From an uncultured Draconibacterium sp. (GTDB lineage Bacteria > Bacteroidota > Bacteroidia > Bacteroidales > Prolixibacteraceae), in the NCBI RefSeq assembly GCF_963676735.1, contig NZ_OY781464.1:4869001-4933000 (forward strand): a stretch of DNA of 64,000 nucleotides, written 5' to 3'. Position numbers and translations under genes: made by a program. Positions 53,476 through 62,603 of the stretch are shown here, piece after piece. Below the pieces are notes generated by a model. The model was not told the DNA's origin. It saw only the letters and a program-made list of their open reading frames with translations, and ran no database searches. Numbering within the stretch: the first letter of the stretch is position 1; every line of letters starts with the position of its first letter.

Positions 53476-55461
53476 TCATCCTATTGTCGCTATAGCTTGA
53501 GGTAGCATTGTTGGTCTGGTTTTTAGAATAGGTTTCTTTATTAGATATCCTCCTTTCCTAATTCCTGTTCGGTCTTTCTTCTTCTTACTTTCCACTTCAA
53601 AGAAGAATGCTATATCAATCGCCTTAACAGGTCTTTCGATGTTTAGTTTGTAGTATTCAGGAGCAAGTAGCTCACCGATCTTAGTGTTGAAATAGAACTT
53701 TCCGATTTCGAATTTATCGTTCAGACATCCGCGCAGGCTATTCAGCTTGTCATATTCGACTATTGCAGCTTTTAAATTCTTCTCAGACCGATTGCTGGCT
53801 GTTTGCATCTTTTCAGCTCCAAGTTTGCTATAGGCTTTTTTTAGTATCGGCATCTCCTTATCCAGTACCTTAATAAGCTCCTGTTTTAATTTAATGCTTT
53901 CCTGATCTGCTTTTTCGGGACCTGATTCCAGTAACTTCTTTGCGGCTATATACTTCTTAGTCAACTCGCGGATATGTGGCTTCTTTACGTATGTTAGTAC
54001 TACGTTTTCCTCTCCAAAGAAAAAGTCTTGCTCAATTGCATTTGCTGTTTGTTTCACCGTATTATGTACCTTCATCTCATGACAATAGGTTCCGGTGATG
54101 TAATTCTGATAACGCTTGTGTTTAATCGCATCATGGTCCAGTTTTACCTGTATTCCCTCTGCCGTTTCTAGTGTTTGAAGTATGCCGTGATTAAAGTCAT
54201 CTGAATATCTTTTCCTTAGTACGGTCTTTTCTGCTTCATCTGTACAGCGATCATAAATTTCAATGCACCTTTCAGCTTCTTCAATGTTAAGGATAACACT
54301 TTCCTCCTGTTCCTTAGGGCTCGTTCCATAGGTGGAAGTATTGTAGATGAACAGTATGGTATTCTTAAGCTGATTCTCTGGGGTGCGTATTCTACCTGCA
54401 ATTTGTGGTAAACTTACTCCCATATCTAGCAGAGTACTTTTTGAACTAACCACACTTATTACTATAGATAATGCTGAATCTGAATAGAAATCGACTCCTT
54501 CAAATGCTTTTGAGGTTACAAAGGTATACTTCTTATTTGCATCAGATGCTTTAGCTATCTCAACTTCGTCCGGTTCTATTCTAAAGGCTTCTGCCAATAA
54601 ACTATTATTCCGATATTTCTCAGCTACTATTACTTTACATTCTTCGGGCTTAAGTTTTGCTGACTTAATAATGGTCGCAATTTCTTTCACACTATTGAGG
54701 AATATTACTAACTCTTCCGCGGCTATCTCTTCATTATCCTCGCTTTGAACCATGATTTTACCATCTATTCTAAAACTCTCAATACAGTTCACGACGGCTT
54801 TAATAGGATTGTATTGCTCACTTGTGATTACATTAAGCCTTATTGCACCTGCCCACTCATATTCCACATAATTGTAATTCTTAAAGACTTCTGGTGAAAA
54901 TTCCTCGGGTACTGGTGTTGCTGTAATGAATTGTACATTCTCAAACTCTGGTAACAAGGCGGTCAGGTTTTTAATCGCCTTATCGCGATATGATAGCGCA
55001 GTCATCATCATGTGGGCTTCATCTATTGCCAGCACGTATTTTTGTCCTACTTCCTCCTCCTCGACCCGTTTTAACGCTTGGATCAAATACGGAGTGCTAT
55101 CGTAAACCACTATGAATTTGGGAACGTCTATATGCTCCAGATATTCTTGTATATCTTCATCAGTTACCCCTTTTTTATACCAGAGTACCTTTCCAGCGTG
55201 CCGGTCTGAATTGCTTTTACAATCACACAATTCATTCGTTGGGCAAGACAGTATCATCGGTTGATAATTCTCCAGGAGCAGAGTTGTTGCTCCACATCCA
55301 GTCATCCCCTTGACATTAAATGTATTGGGCTCAAACTCGTGTATATATGCTTCTACATTGCGTTCAGTGTCTTCGTAAAAGTAACGGTATCGTTCCGGGA
55401 CGAACGTCTTTTTCTTGCTTTTGTAGTTTGATATATGAGTTTTTTCCTTCATATTCTTCAT
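53476..55461 (-). CDS. SF2 helicase-like protein lacking the Walker A lysine
   Basis: This 661-residue protein has superfamily-2 landmarks: the P-loop position KGMTGCGATTLLL (51-63), DEAH box in LAIDEAHMMM (145-153), FITATPVP (178-185) and LPQIAGRIRTPEN (351-363) as motif VI. In the P-loop the essential Lys of GKT is replaced by Ala (GCGATT), so classical ATP hydrolysis is doubtful unless the family uses a different residue. The C-terminal 220 residues are helical and Lys-rich. It forms an operon with two unknown genes upstream (55465-56584). A role in replication, repair or defence of the island is open. Confidence 0.75.
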   Translation of the reverse strand: MKNMKEKTHISNYKSKKKTFVPERYRYFYEDTERNVEAYIHEFEPNTFNVKGMTGCGATTLLLENYQPMILSCPTNELCDCKSNSDRHAGKVLWYKKGVTDEDIQEYLEHIDVPKFIVVYDSTPYLIQALKRVEEEEVGQKYVLAIDEAHMMMTALSYRDKAIKNLTALLPEFENVQFITATPVPEEFSPEVFKNYNYVEYEWAGAIRLNVITSEQYNPIKAVVNCIESFRIDGKIMVQSEDNEEIAAEELVIFLNSVKEIATIIKSAKLKPEECKVIVAEKYRNNSLLAEAFRIEPDEVEIAKASDANKKYTFVTSKAFEGVDFYSDSALSIVISVVSSKSTLLDMGVSLPQIAGRIRTPENQLKNTILFIYNTSTYGTSPKEQEESVILNIEEAERCIEIYDRCTDEAEKTVLRKRYSDDFNHGILQTLETAEGIQVKLDHDAIKHKRYQNYITGTYCHEMKVHNTVKQTANAIEQDFFFGEENVVLTYVKKPHIRELTKKYIAAKKLLESGPEKADQESIKLKQELIKVLDKEMPILKKAYSKLGAEKMQTASNRSEKNLKAAIVEYDKLNSLRGCLNDKFEIGKFYFNTKIGELLAPEYYKLNIERPVKAIDIAFFFEVESKKKKDRTGIRKGGYLIKKPILKTRPTMLPQAIATIG

Positions 55462-55464
55462 TTT

Positions 55465-55989
55465 TTAGTTGCTAGTATTATCTTTCTTTCCCTCTTTATG
55501 TGTGCGGTTTGTTGGCTCCCATTGTTTTATTCTTTTGAGAACTTCGGGATAATCTTTTTTGGGAAACCTAATTGACAGGGATAATACTATTTCTGGAGGG
55601 CCTTCAGTTTCTACTTCATCATTTTCATTGATAAACTCTGACAGGTCATTAGGAACTACATCTAATCTCCATTCCGATTGATAGTTTGCGAGTACAATGC
55701 TTTCATAAATATGATCATAATGACGACTACAGAGTATATTGAGAAATGTTTCTCCATCGTAATAAGGAAAATCTATCCAAATTATACCCGGTTTATTCTC
55801 TTGACATGAGTTGTATGTTACTATTCCTTTTTCCCATAATGCTTTTATTAGCTCAGCTATTTCTTTGTCAATTTCTATAAACTCATGAAATTCTGGATTA
55901 TACACTTTAACTGTTTCGTGTTTTACTGGTATTAATTCTGTTATTTCTTCCCAGTTTTCTACCGTGTCTTTATCTACTTTAAAAGTCAT
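55465..55989 (-). CDS. Hypothetical protein (174 aa)
   Basis: This is a soluble acidic protein. It has a conserved-looking core ELIKALWEKGIVTYNSCQEN, then PGIIWIDFPYYDGETFLNIL, and a C-terminal charged tail. I recall similar proteins of unknown function with an S-C-Q-E motif, but no activity is known to me. It starts inside the end of the 201-residue gene (11-bp overlap) and stops 3 bp before the helicase-like gene, so the three are co-transcribed. Confidence 0.78.
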   Translation of the reverse strand: MTFKVDKDTVENWEEITELIPVKHETVKVYNPEFHEFIEIDKEIAELIKALWEKGIVTYNSCQENKPGIIWIDFPYYDGETFLNILCSRHYDHIYESIVLANYQSEWRLDVVPNDLSEFINENDEVETEGPPEIVLSLSIRFPKKDYPEVLKRIKQWEPTNRTHKEGKKDNTSN

Positions 55990-56584
55990 TTCCGTATTTG
56001 TTTTTAGTTAAGTCTGTTCTTAAATCAATTTCGTCTGCTGGTTTTCTATCAATCAATTCAAGTTCCCAGCCTCGTAGGTAATCGTGTTGGTCTTGTGCTG
56101 TGTTTACACTGCATGGGAGAAGGAGAAAATGATAGACTGTATCCCTATCTAGTGCTTCCAGCCCATCGTGCATATGGAAGATCATTCCTGCTAACCAGCT
56201 GCTTTCAAATATTCCGGTATCTGGTGAAATCCCGACACGTGACATCCTTTCTTCTTCTGGTACGTTTTCGGCTATTTCTGTGAACATCACTTCGCTCCTT
56301 ATTCTTACATACCTTTCTCCTGTTTTGCTATTGGTCTCCGCATGAAATTTAGGCTTGTTACCGAAGTCGACCTTGTAATTATCTGCTCCTTCCCCAAAAA
56401 CCATTTTGATGGCTGTCCTATTGAGGAAGCACCTTGCTTCGAATTTTTCTTCATAATCGTTTGTTTTTACCTTTGGGTGGATCGTCAGAATAGGTGATTC
56501 TTGTAGTCGTCTTCTAACTGCCTCTCGATTACTTTCTAAAATACATTTGCCCATTCCTGGGGCTTGTTCTTTTAAACTTTTCAT
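55979..56584 (-). CDS. Hypothetical protein (201 aa)
   Basis: This is the first gene of the operon with the SCQE protein and the helicase-like protein. The product is soluble without signal peptide. Segments such as CILESNREAVRRRLQESPIL, RCFLNRTAIKMVFGEGADNY and YVRIRSEVMFTEIAENVPEE suggest a mixed alpha/beta fold. I cannot assign a family. Confidence 0.75.
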   Translation of the reverse strand: MKSLKEQAPGMGKCILESNREAVRRRLQESPILTIHPKVKTNDYEEKFEARCFLNRTAIKMVFGEGADNYKVDFGNKPKFHAETNSKTGERYVRIRSEVMFTEIAENVPEEERMSRVGISPDTGIFESSWLAGMIFHMHDGLEALDRDTVYHFLLLPCSVNTAQDQHDYLRGWELELIDRKPADEIDLRTDLTKNKYGNDF

Positions 56585-57394
<810 letters not shown>

Positions 57395-57481
57395 AAAATG
57401 TATTCTTGCATACGATTTTCGGGGTGCAAGTTTACAAATTTGGATGAATATACGCAAGCATTTCGTCAAAATTAGCTAAAG

Positions 57482-57512
57482 AAAAAGGTGTCAGCTTTCC
57501 CGACACCTTTCT
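57482..57512 (-). terminator. Terminator of the oxidoreductase gene
   Basis: AAAGGTGTC (57484-57492) pairs with GACACCTTT (57502-57510). On the minus strand the stem is followed by TTTTTC. It lies 20 bp after the stop of the Gfo/Idh/MocA gene. Confidence 0.75.
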
Positions 57513-57531
57513 CGTATAATTCTAAAAAAAT

Positions 57532-59028
57532 TTATGCAGGCATATCTGGTAAGCTCCATGGCTTACGGTAGGTGTGTTTAATTAATTCAGCAGCAAATTC
57601 TTTTGCAGGCATAGGGTCGGTCCATGTTTTGTTAAATGTTGGGTGACCATCGTGAATTTTAAAACCATCTTTTACCACTGTTTTAATAGTTTCATCATCG
57701 GAGAGGTTGGTGAACTCCATGTTTTCGCCATCCCAGTCTAACACTTTATTTAAACCTTGTAAACGAACAGCAAGCACGCCCATAACCACCATTTCGTTAA
57801 ACGGACCGGCTTCGCTAAAATCGGATGCCGTGGCTACACGGTTTTCAGGACTTTCTTTACAAGCACGTACCCAGTCCATTTCATGGCTCGTTTCTATGCG
57901 ACGACGGAATTTCGGAGCTTCGGGTTTACGCCCCGACAATAACCAGGGGTCTTTTCCGTAGCAACCACAAACCAGTGTGTCTTTAGTTCCGTGAAAAAGT
58001 ACGCCTCCTCCTGCATTATTCGGATTTTTCCCATCGGGCCAGGCTTCAGGCAACATGGGCTTAATGCCTCCATCGTACCAATGAACATCAACCTGTGGCA
58101 GTTTCATTTTCATTTTCTTGGTAGCTTTTCTTTCAGGAAAAGTAAGTTTTACCGATTGAGAAACCGGGGCACAGTCGTTGAGCAATAAGGAAGAATTACC
58201 CTGTGCATGAATTGGGTAGCCTAATTCTAAACCAATAAATACGGGGTGCAGGATGTGGCAGGCCATATCGCCCAAAGCACCAGTTCCATAATCCCACCAG
58301 CCACGCCAGTTCCAAGGGTGGTAAATTTCGTTGTAAGGACGCATTTTTGCCGGACCTACAAATAAATCCCAATCCAAAGTATCAGGAACCCACTGTCCTT
58401 GCTCCGGAGTATTTAATCCCTGAGGCCAGATGGGGCGGTCGGTAAATGCTTCAACTTTTGTTACTTCACCAATTTCACCGTTGGCCAACCATTCGGTAGT
58501 AAGGTTTACGCCTTCGCCCGATGATCCCTGGTTACCCATTGAAGTGGCCACCTGGTATTTATCAGCAAGTTTGGTTAGTAGTCGCGACTCGTAAACCGAG
58601 TGCGTTAAAGGCTTCTGAAGATAAACGTGTTTGCCCATGGTCATAGCGTGGGCAGCTGTAATAGCATGCGTATGGTCGGCAGTAGCAATAACAACACCAT
58701 CCATTTCTTTGCCCAGTTCGTCGTACATTTTGCGCCAGTCTTTGTATTTCTTAGCTTTTGGCCACATGTCAAAAACTCCGTTGCCTGCAGTGTATTTCCA
58801 GTCAACGTCGCATAAACCAATAATATTTTCCGACTTCAGGTTTTTTAAGTTAGCAAAACCCATTCCTCCAACACCAACGCCAACAATGTTGAGTTTGTCA
58901 CTGGGAGCTTTGTGCCCCAAACCGGCTACTGCATGACGCGGAACAATAGTAATTCCGGCTGCTACAGCTGCTGTTGTTCCAAGAAATGCTCTTCTTGATA
59001 CCGATGTCTTTTTTGATTTTTTCTCCAT
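57532..59028 (-). CDS. Gfo/Idh/MocA-family oxidoreductase with Tat signal
   Basis: The start is placed at 59026-59028 (MEKKSKK), which sets a twin-arginine signal SRRAFLGTTAAVAAG near residues 12-26. The longer frame adds 17 residues before it. The 498-residue product has the NAD(P)-binding LNIVGVGVGGMGFANLKNL (about 46-64). It has VVIATADHTHAITAAHAM and HVYLQKPLTHSVYE, the Q/E-K-P motif of the family. Exported members act on sugar derivatives, some as glycosidases with NAD as cofactor. The substrate is unknown. It appears to belong to the core genome beside the tRNA gene. Confidence 0.92.
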   Translation of the reverse strand: MEKKSKKTSVSRRAFLGTTAAVAAGITIVPRHAVAGLGHKAPSDKLNIVGVGVGGMGFANLKNLKSENIIGLCDVDWKYTAGNGVFDMWPKAKKYKDWRKMYDELGKEMDGVVIATADHTHAITAAHAMTMGKHVYLQKPLTHSVYESRLLTKLADKYQVATSMGNQGSSGEGVNLTTEWLANGEIGEVTKVEAFTDRPIWPQGLNTPEQGQWVPDTLDWDLFVGPAKMRPYNEIYHPWNWRGWWDYGTGALGDMACHILHPVFIGLELGYPIHAQGNSSLLLNDCAPVSQSVKLTFPERKATKKMKMKLPQVDVHWYDGGIKPMLPEAWPDGKNPNNAGGGVLFHGTKDTLVCGCYGKDPWLLSGRKPEAPKFRRRIETSHEMDWVRACKESPENRVATASDFSEAGPFNEMVVMGVLAVRLQGLNKVLDWDGENMEFTNLSDDETIKTVVKDGFKIHDGHPTFNKTWTDPMPAKEFAAELIKHTYRKPWSLPDMPA

Positions 59029-59270
59029 AATAATTTTAGTTTTAATCGGATAGGTATTTTTTCTTAAATTTTTATTCAAAAAACTTTTAAATATAATGAT
59101 ATAAGGGTTTGCTTCAACAAAGAATGCTGTTAAACAAATTTAAAAAAAGGGAGGCTGATCTACTTTCTTGGAGTTACTGATTATTGGTTTAGTTATTTGA
59201 ACAAGGCACATCCTCAGATGTTATAAATTTGCAGGTATAGCTTTTGTCTATTTGGCTTCAAAAAAATCAA

Positions 59271-59302
59271 TTTGACACGTGCTTGTTTAACATCTACATT
59301 TG
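59271..59302 (+). promoter_or_regulatory. Promoter of the peroxiredoxin operon
   Basis: TTTG (59271-59274) and TACATTTG (59295-59302) are separated by 20 bases, a full Bacteroidota consensus. The ATG is 46 bp downstream. An OxyR site may overlap but was not identified. Confidence 0.7.
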
Positions 59303-59348
59303 CATCAAATCAATTATAGATTTGATAATCACAAAAAACTAAAAAATC

Positions 59349-59873
59349 ATGAAATCAGTAGGAGATAAATTCCCTAAGTTTAAGAAACAAGCAGTGTTGG
59401 CTGATAACCAATTTGGGACAGTAACGTCAGAAGATCACAAAAAAGAAGGTAAATGGATGGTTATCTATTTTTACCCAAAAGACTTTACTTTTGTTTGCCC
59501 CACAGAGATTGTAGAATTCAATAACAGCCACGCTAAGTTTGAAGAACTAAATGCCGAATTGTATGGTGTATCAACCGACACGGCTGAAGTTCACCTGGCC
59601 TGGAAATCGAACGATCCGCGTTTGGCTAATCTAACTTATCCGCTTATTGAAGATACATCGAAGTCGTTAAGCAAAAAATTAGGTATTTTGCAACCGGGTA
59701 GCGTAGCTTACCGTGCTACTTTTATTGTTGACCCGGAAGGGGTTATTCAATGGGTAAATTGCAATAACGATGCTACCGGACGTAATGTGGCAGAAGTATT
59801 GCGTGCCTTGGAAGCTACACAAAATCCTGGCCTTACCGGATGTAACTGGCAACCAGGAGACAATACACTTTAG
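59349..59873 (+). CDS. AhpC-type peroxiredoxin
   Basis: This 174-residue cytosolic 2-Cys-like peroxiredoxin should reduce hydrogen peroxide or alkyl peroxides. FYPKDFTFVCPTEIVEF contains the peroxidatic Cys50. NPGLTGCNWQPGD near the C-terminus has a candidate resolving Cys165. It is followed after 25 bp by an OsmC-family gene, giving a two-gene oxidative-stress operon that ends at the terminator at 60395. An ahpF-type reductase is not in the window. Confidence 0.95.
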   Translation: MKSVGDKFPKFKKQAVLADNQFGTVTSEDHKKEGKWMVIYFYPKDFTFVCPTEIVEFNNSHAKFEELNAELYGVSTDTAEVHLAWKSNDPRLANLTYPLIEDTSKSLSKKLGILQPGSVAYRATFIVDPEGVIQWVNCNNDATGRNVAEVLRALEATQNPGLTGCNWQPGDNTL

Positions 59874-59898
59874 TACTTAAACTTAAAATTTTAAAATC

Positions 59899-60324
59899 AT
59901 GTCAGTAAGAAAAGTTAATTCTGTTTGGAACGGAACTCTTAAAGAGGGAAAAGGAAATATGAACATAACCGGTTACAGCGGGCCGTTTACTTTTGCATCG
60001 CGTTTTGAAGATGGAAAAGGAACAAACCCTGAAGAACTGGTTGGAGCGGCTCACTCTGGTTGCTATTCGATGTTTTTGGCTGCGCTTATTAGTGGCGAAG
60101 GTTTAACACCCGAAAGCGTTGAAACAGAGGCTGCAGTAACACTTGGGCAGGTTGATGGCGGACCGGCTATTACCAATATTACACTAACGAATGTTACCAA
60201 ATGCGAAGGATTGTCGCAAGAGAAGTTTGCCGAGCTGGCAGCAGCAGCAAAAGAAAAATGTCCGATATCGCGTTTGTATGCCGGCGGAACTGCCGAGATT
60301 GAATTAGACGCAAAACTGGTTTAA
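59899..60324 (+). CDS. OsmC-family peroxiredoxin
   Basis: This 141-residue OsmC/Ohr-type protein should reduce organic hydroperoxides. GTNPEELVGAAHSGCYSMFL carries the first reactive Cys, and AAAKEKCPISRLYAGG the second. The start follows the ahpC-like stop by 25 bp and no separate promoter is needed. The shared operon supports a stress role. Confidence 0.93.
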   Translation: MSVRKVNSVWNGTLKEGKGNMNITGYSGPFTFASRFEDGKGTNPEELVGAAHSGCYSMFLAALISGEGLTPESVETEAAVTLGQVDGGPAITNITLTNVTKCEGLSQEKFAELAAAAKEKCPISRLYAGGTAEIELDAKLV

Positions 60325-60394
60325 AACAATTGGCTTACCTGGAACAGCGTGATAAATGCTGTCAGGAAAGCATTAGATAAAAAATAAGGTGATT

Positions 60395-60420
60395 AAGGAG
60401 TCAGAAATGGCTCCTTTTTA
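60395..60420 (+). terminator. Terminator between OsmC and LytTR genes
   Basis: AAGGAG (60395-60400) pairs with CTCCTT (60411-60416), followed by TTTTATTTA. It ends the peroxiredoxin operon and touches the end of the converging regulator gene. Confidence 0.7.
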
Positions 60421-61170
60421 TTTATCCATCCAGCGTTTAAATTCAGAAACCTTATCGCGACTAACAATAACTTCGGTGTCCAAGGCTGTTGTTAACTTCA
60501 GTTTTAAGCGGGTGCTTGAAAAAGCCACAATCTCGTTAATGCAATTAATATTTAGCAGGAAATTACGGTTAATACGAAAAAACTGATCCGGATTTACCAT
60601 TTTTTGGAGTTGCTCAAGCGAATAGTCGAGGTCGTAGGTTTTTCCTTCGGTAGTTTTCAAAAAAGTATTACGTTCCTGTACAAAAAAGCAACAAATGTTT
60701 TTTGTTTGAATGGATTGAAAGCGGTTGCCAATTTTTATAAAGAATCGTGATTTGTATGATTTCGAGAGTTGCTCAATAACCTTAGCTACTTTTTCTTCAA
60801 ATAGTTGTTGTTGGCCATAAACCAGGCTGTATTTCTCCAACGATTGGCGTAAAGCTTCAAGGGCAATTGGTTTCAGCAGGTAGTCAACACTGTTTACTTT
60901 AAAGGCTTTAATCGCATACTCATCAAAAGCTGTTGTGAATATTACAGGAGCAGTTATTTCGCATTCATCAAAAATCTCGAACGACAGGCCATCGTCAAGC
61001 TGAATATCCATAAATACCAAATCGGGAGCGGGATTGTTAGAAAACCAATTAACCGATTCTTCAACCGATTCAAGCACTGCCAAAACCGAAAGCTCCGGCT
61101 CAATGGCTTTTAATTGCTTAATAAGTTTTTCAGCGGCCAGGTGTTCGTCTTCTACAATTACAACTTTCAT
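60418..61170 (-). CDS. LytTR-family response regulator
   Basis: This 250-residue regulator has an N-terminal receiver (MKVVIVEDEHLAAEKLIKQL; phosphorylated Asp in LVFMDIQLDDGL; Lys in YLLKPIALEAL). The C-terminal LytTR DNA-binding domain (about 140-248) contains FFIKIGNRFQSIQTKNICCF and FRINRNFLLNINCINEI. The partner kinase gene lies 30 bp upstream on the same strand. Targets are not identifiable here. Confidence 0.95.
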   Translation of the reverse strand: MKVVIVEDEHLAAEKLIKQLKAIEPELSVLAVLESVEESVNWFSNNPAPDLVFMDIQLDDGLSFEIFDECEITAPVIFTTAFDEYAIKAFKVNSVDYLLKPIALEALRQSLEKYSLVYGQQQLFEEKVAKVIEQLSKSYKSRFFIKIGNRFQSIQTKNICCFFVQERNTFLKTTEGKTYDLDYSLEQLQKMVNPDQFFRINRNFLLNINCINEIVAFSSTRLKLKLTTALDTEVIVSRDKVSEFKRWMDK

Positions 61171-61200
61171 TTTTTGTTTTCTAAGTAAGAACGTGGTTTT

Positions 61201-62256
61201 TTAAATCGCTTTTGTGAGCTTTAACGGCACTCTAACAATAAATTCATCACGGGTTTCCTGTACTTCAATTTCGCGCTTAAGAATGAGTTTGCAGCGCTCA
61301 TTCAGGTTTTTTAATCCTATTTTTGATGAGGAACTTAGCTGCATTCGTTGCCGTAAGTCGTTGCGCACCACTAGTTTGTCCATTCCTTCAAAATGAATGG
61401 TAATGCGCAAAGGCTCGGTGCGTGTGGCCACATTGTGTTTAATAGCGTTCTCTACCAGCATTTGAATCGATACCGGCATAATTTGTTTATTATTCATTTC
61501 TGAGAATTCAACCTTCAGCTCTATTTTTTCGCCATCCCGAATCTTTTGCAGGTAAAAAAAATCTTTCACAAATTGCATTTCGCTGCTAAGTGCTACCAAA
61601 TCTTTATCCTGGTGCTCCAGCACATACCGGTATACGGCCGAAAGCTTCTGAATAAATTTCTCTGACAAGCCTGCATTTGTATTTACCAGCGACGAAAGTG
61701 TATTTAAACTGTTGAACAGGAAATGCGGATTTACCTGCGTTTTTAACGTTTCGTACTGAAATATCAGCTTCTCTTCTTTTAACTTTTGCATACGTTTAAT
61801 GGCGTCGGCCCACTGTGTATAAAAGAAAAACAGGGCGCCAATGCCAAACCCGATTAAAGTGGCGGCAAAAAATGTTTGTAGGTCGGAGCTAAGCAGACTT
61901 GGGAAAAATTCGGCATAGCTATACCCCGATTTAGTAAAATGATAAAGATATGTGAGTAAGAATAGCAACAAGGCAATAAGCAGAACAGTGAGGTAGAATA
62001 ATAAAAAACGCACTATTGTTTTTTTTCTGAATCCTGCACTTTCCGGATCTATCGATCTGAAAAAGCGGGTGCCCAGCCATAAAAACAGTTCCAACTGGAT
62101 AAAGGTTAGAACCAGCATATTTAAGAGTCCGGCATGAAATATCTTTTGAAGCAGGATAAGACTAAAAACGATGCTAATTGCCATTGCCCCTGCCAATATT
62201 TGCAGGTGTTTAATCAGTTGTTTTGTTATTTTTTTAGTTGTTGCCAGGTTTGCCAT
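61201..62256 (-). CDS. Sensor histidine kinase, LytS/YehU type
   Basis: The ATG at 62254-62256 (MANLATTKK) is chosen; the ten codons before it start with TTG. The product has about 351 residues. Four hydrophobic segments lie in the first 160 residues (e.g. ILAGAMAISIVFSLILLQKI and FLLFYLTVLLIALLLFLLTY). The His kinase box QVNPHFLFNSLNTLSSL follows, then MLVENAIKHNVA (N box). It lacks a large sensor domain, so the membrane part is likely to sense. It should phosphorylate the LytTR regulator. Confidence 0.94.
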   Translation of the reverse strand: MANLATTKKITKQLIKHLQILAGAMAISIVFSLILLQKIFHAGLLNMLVLTFIQLELFLWLGTRFFRSIDPESAGFRKKTIVRFLLFYLTVLLIALLLFLLTYLYHFTKSGYSYAEFFPSLLSSDLQTFFAATLIGFGIGALFFFYTQWADAIKRMQKLKEEKLIFQYETLKTQVNPHFLFNSLNTLSSLVNTNAGLSEKFIQKLSAVYRYVLEHQDKDLVALSSEMQFVKDFFYLQKIRDGEKIELKVEFSEMNNKQIMPVSIQMLVENAIKHNVATRTEPLRITIHFEGMDKLVVRNDLRQRMQLSSSSKIGLKNLNERCKLILKREIEVQETRDEFIVRVPLKLTKAI

Positions 62257-62530
62257 TTTTGGTTCTATGAAGATAATAAAAAACAATTTCAGAAGAACAT
62301 TTTTTCCAGAGCTGAACGCGACGCTCAGCTGCGGGAAAATTGAGCGTTTTAATTTCTTACGTACCTTATTTCTACGTTGCCCTTGTTAATGTAAAGTTGC
62401 TGAAAGCTTAGCTAATATGAAAAAAATAGTTGCTGGATGGGTGATTTTACGGTACGAATGGTAAACGGGTTTTGCTAAACTGGTGCAACAGCCTTTTGGC
62501 CACTTTTCTAAGATTGCAGGTTTGGGGCAT

Positions 62531-62567
62531 AAAAAATCCGGTCTCAAAACAAGACCGGATTTTTTAT
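62531..62567. terminator. Strong bidirectional terminator
   Basis: AAAAAATCCGGTCT (from 62531) pairs with AGACCGGATTTTTT (to about 62565) around a short A-rich loop. It lies 37 bp after the helicase stop. The flanking gap 62257-62603 otherwise holds the kinase promoter region and nothing else I recognise. Confidence 0.85.
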
Positions 62568-62603
62568 TTCGTATAATTTGAAGCTTTGTTTTACAGCTAA
62601 TTG

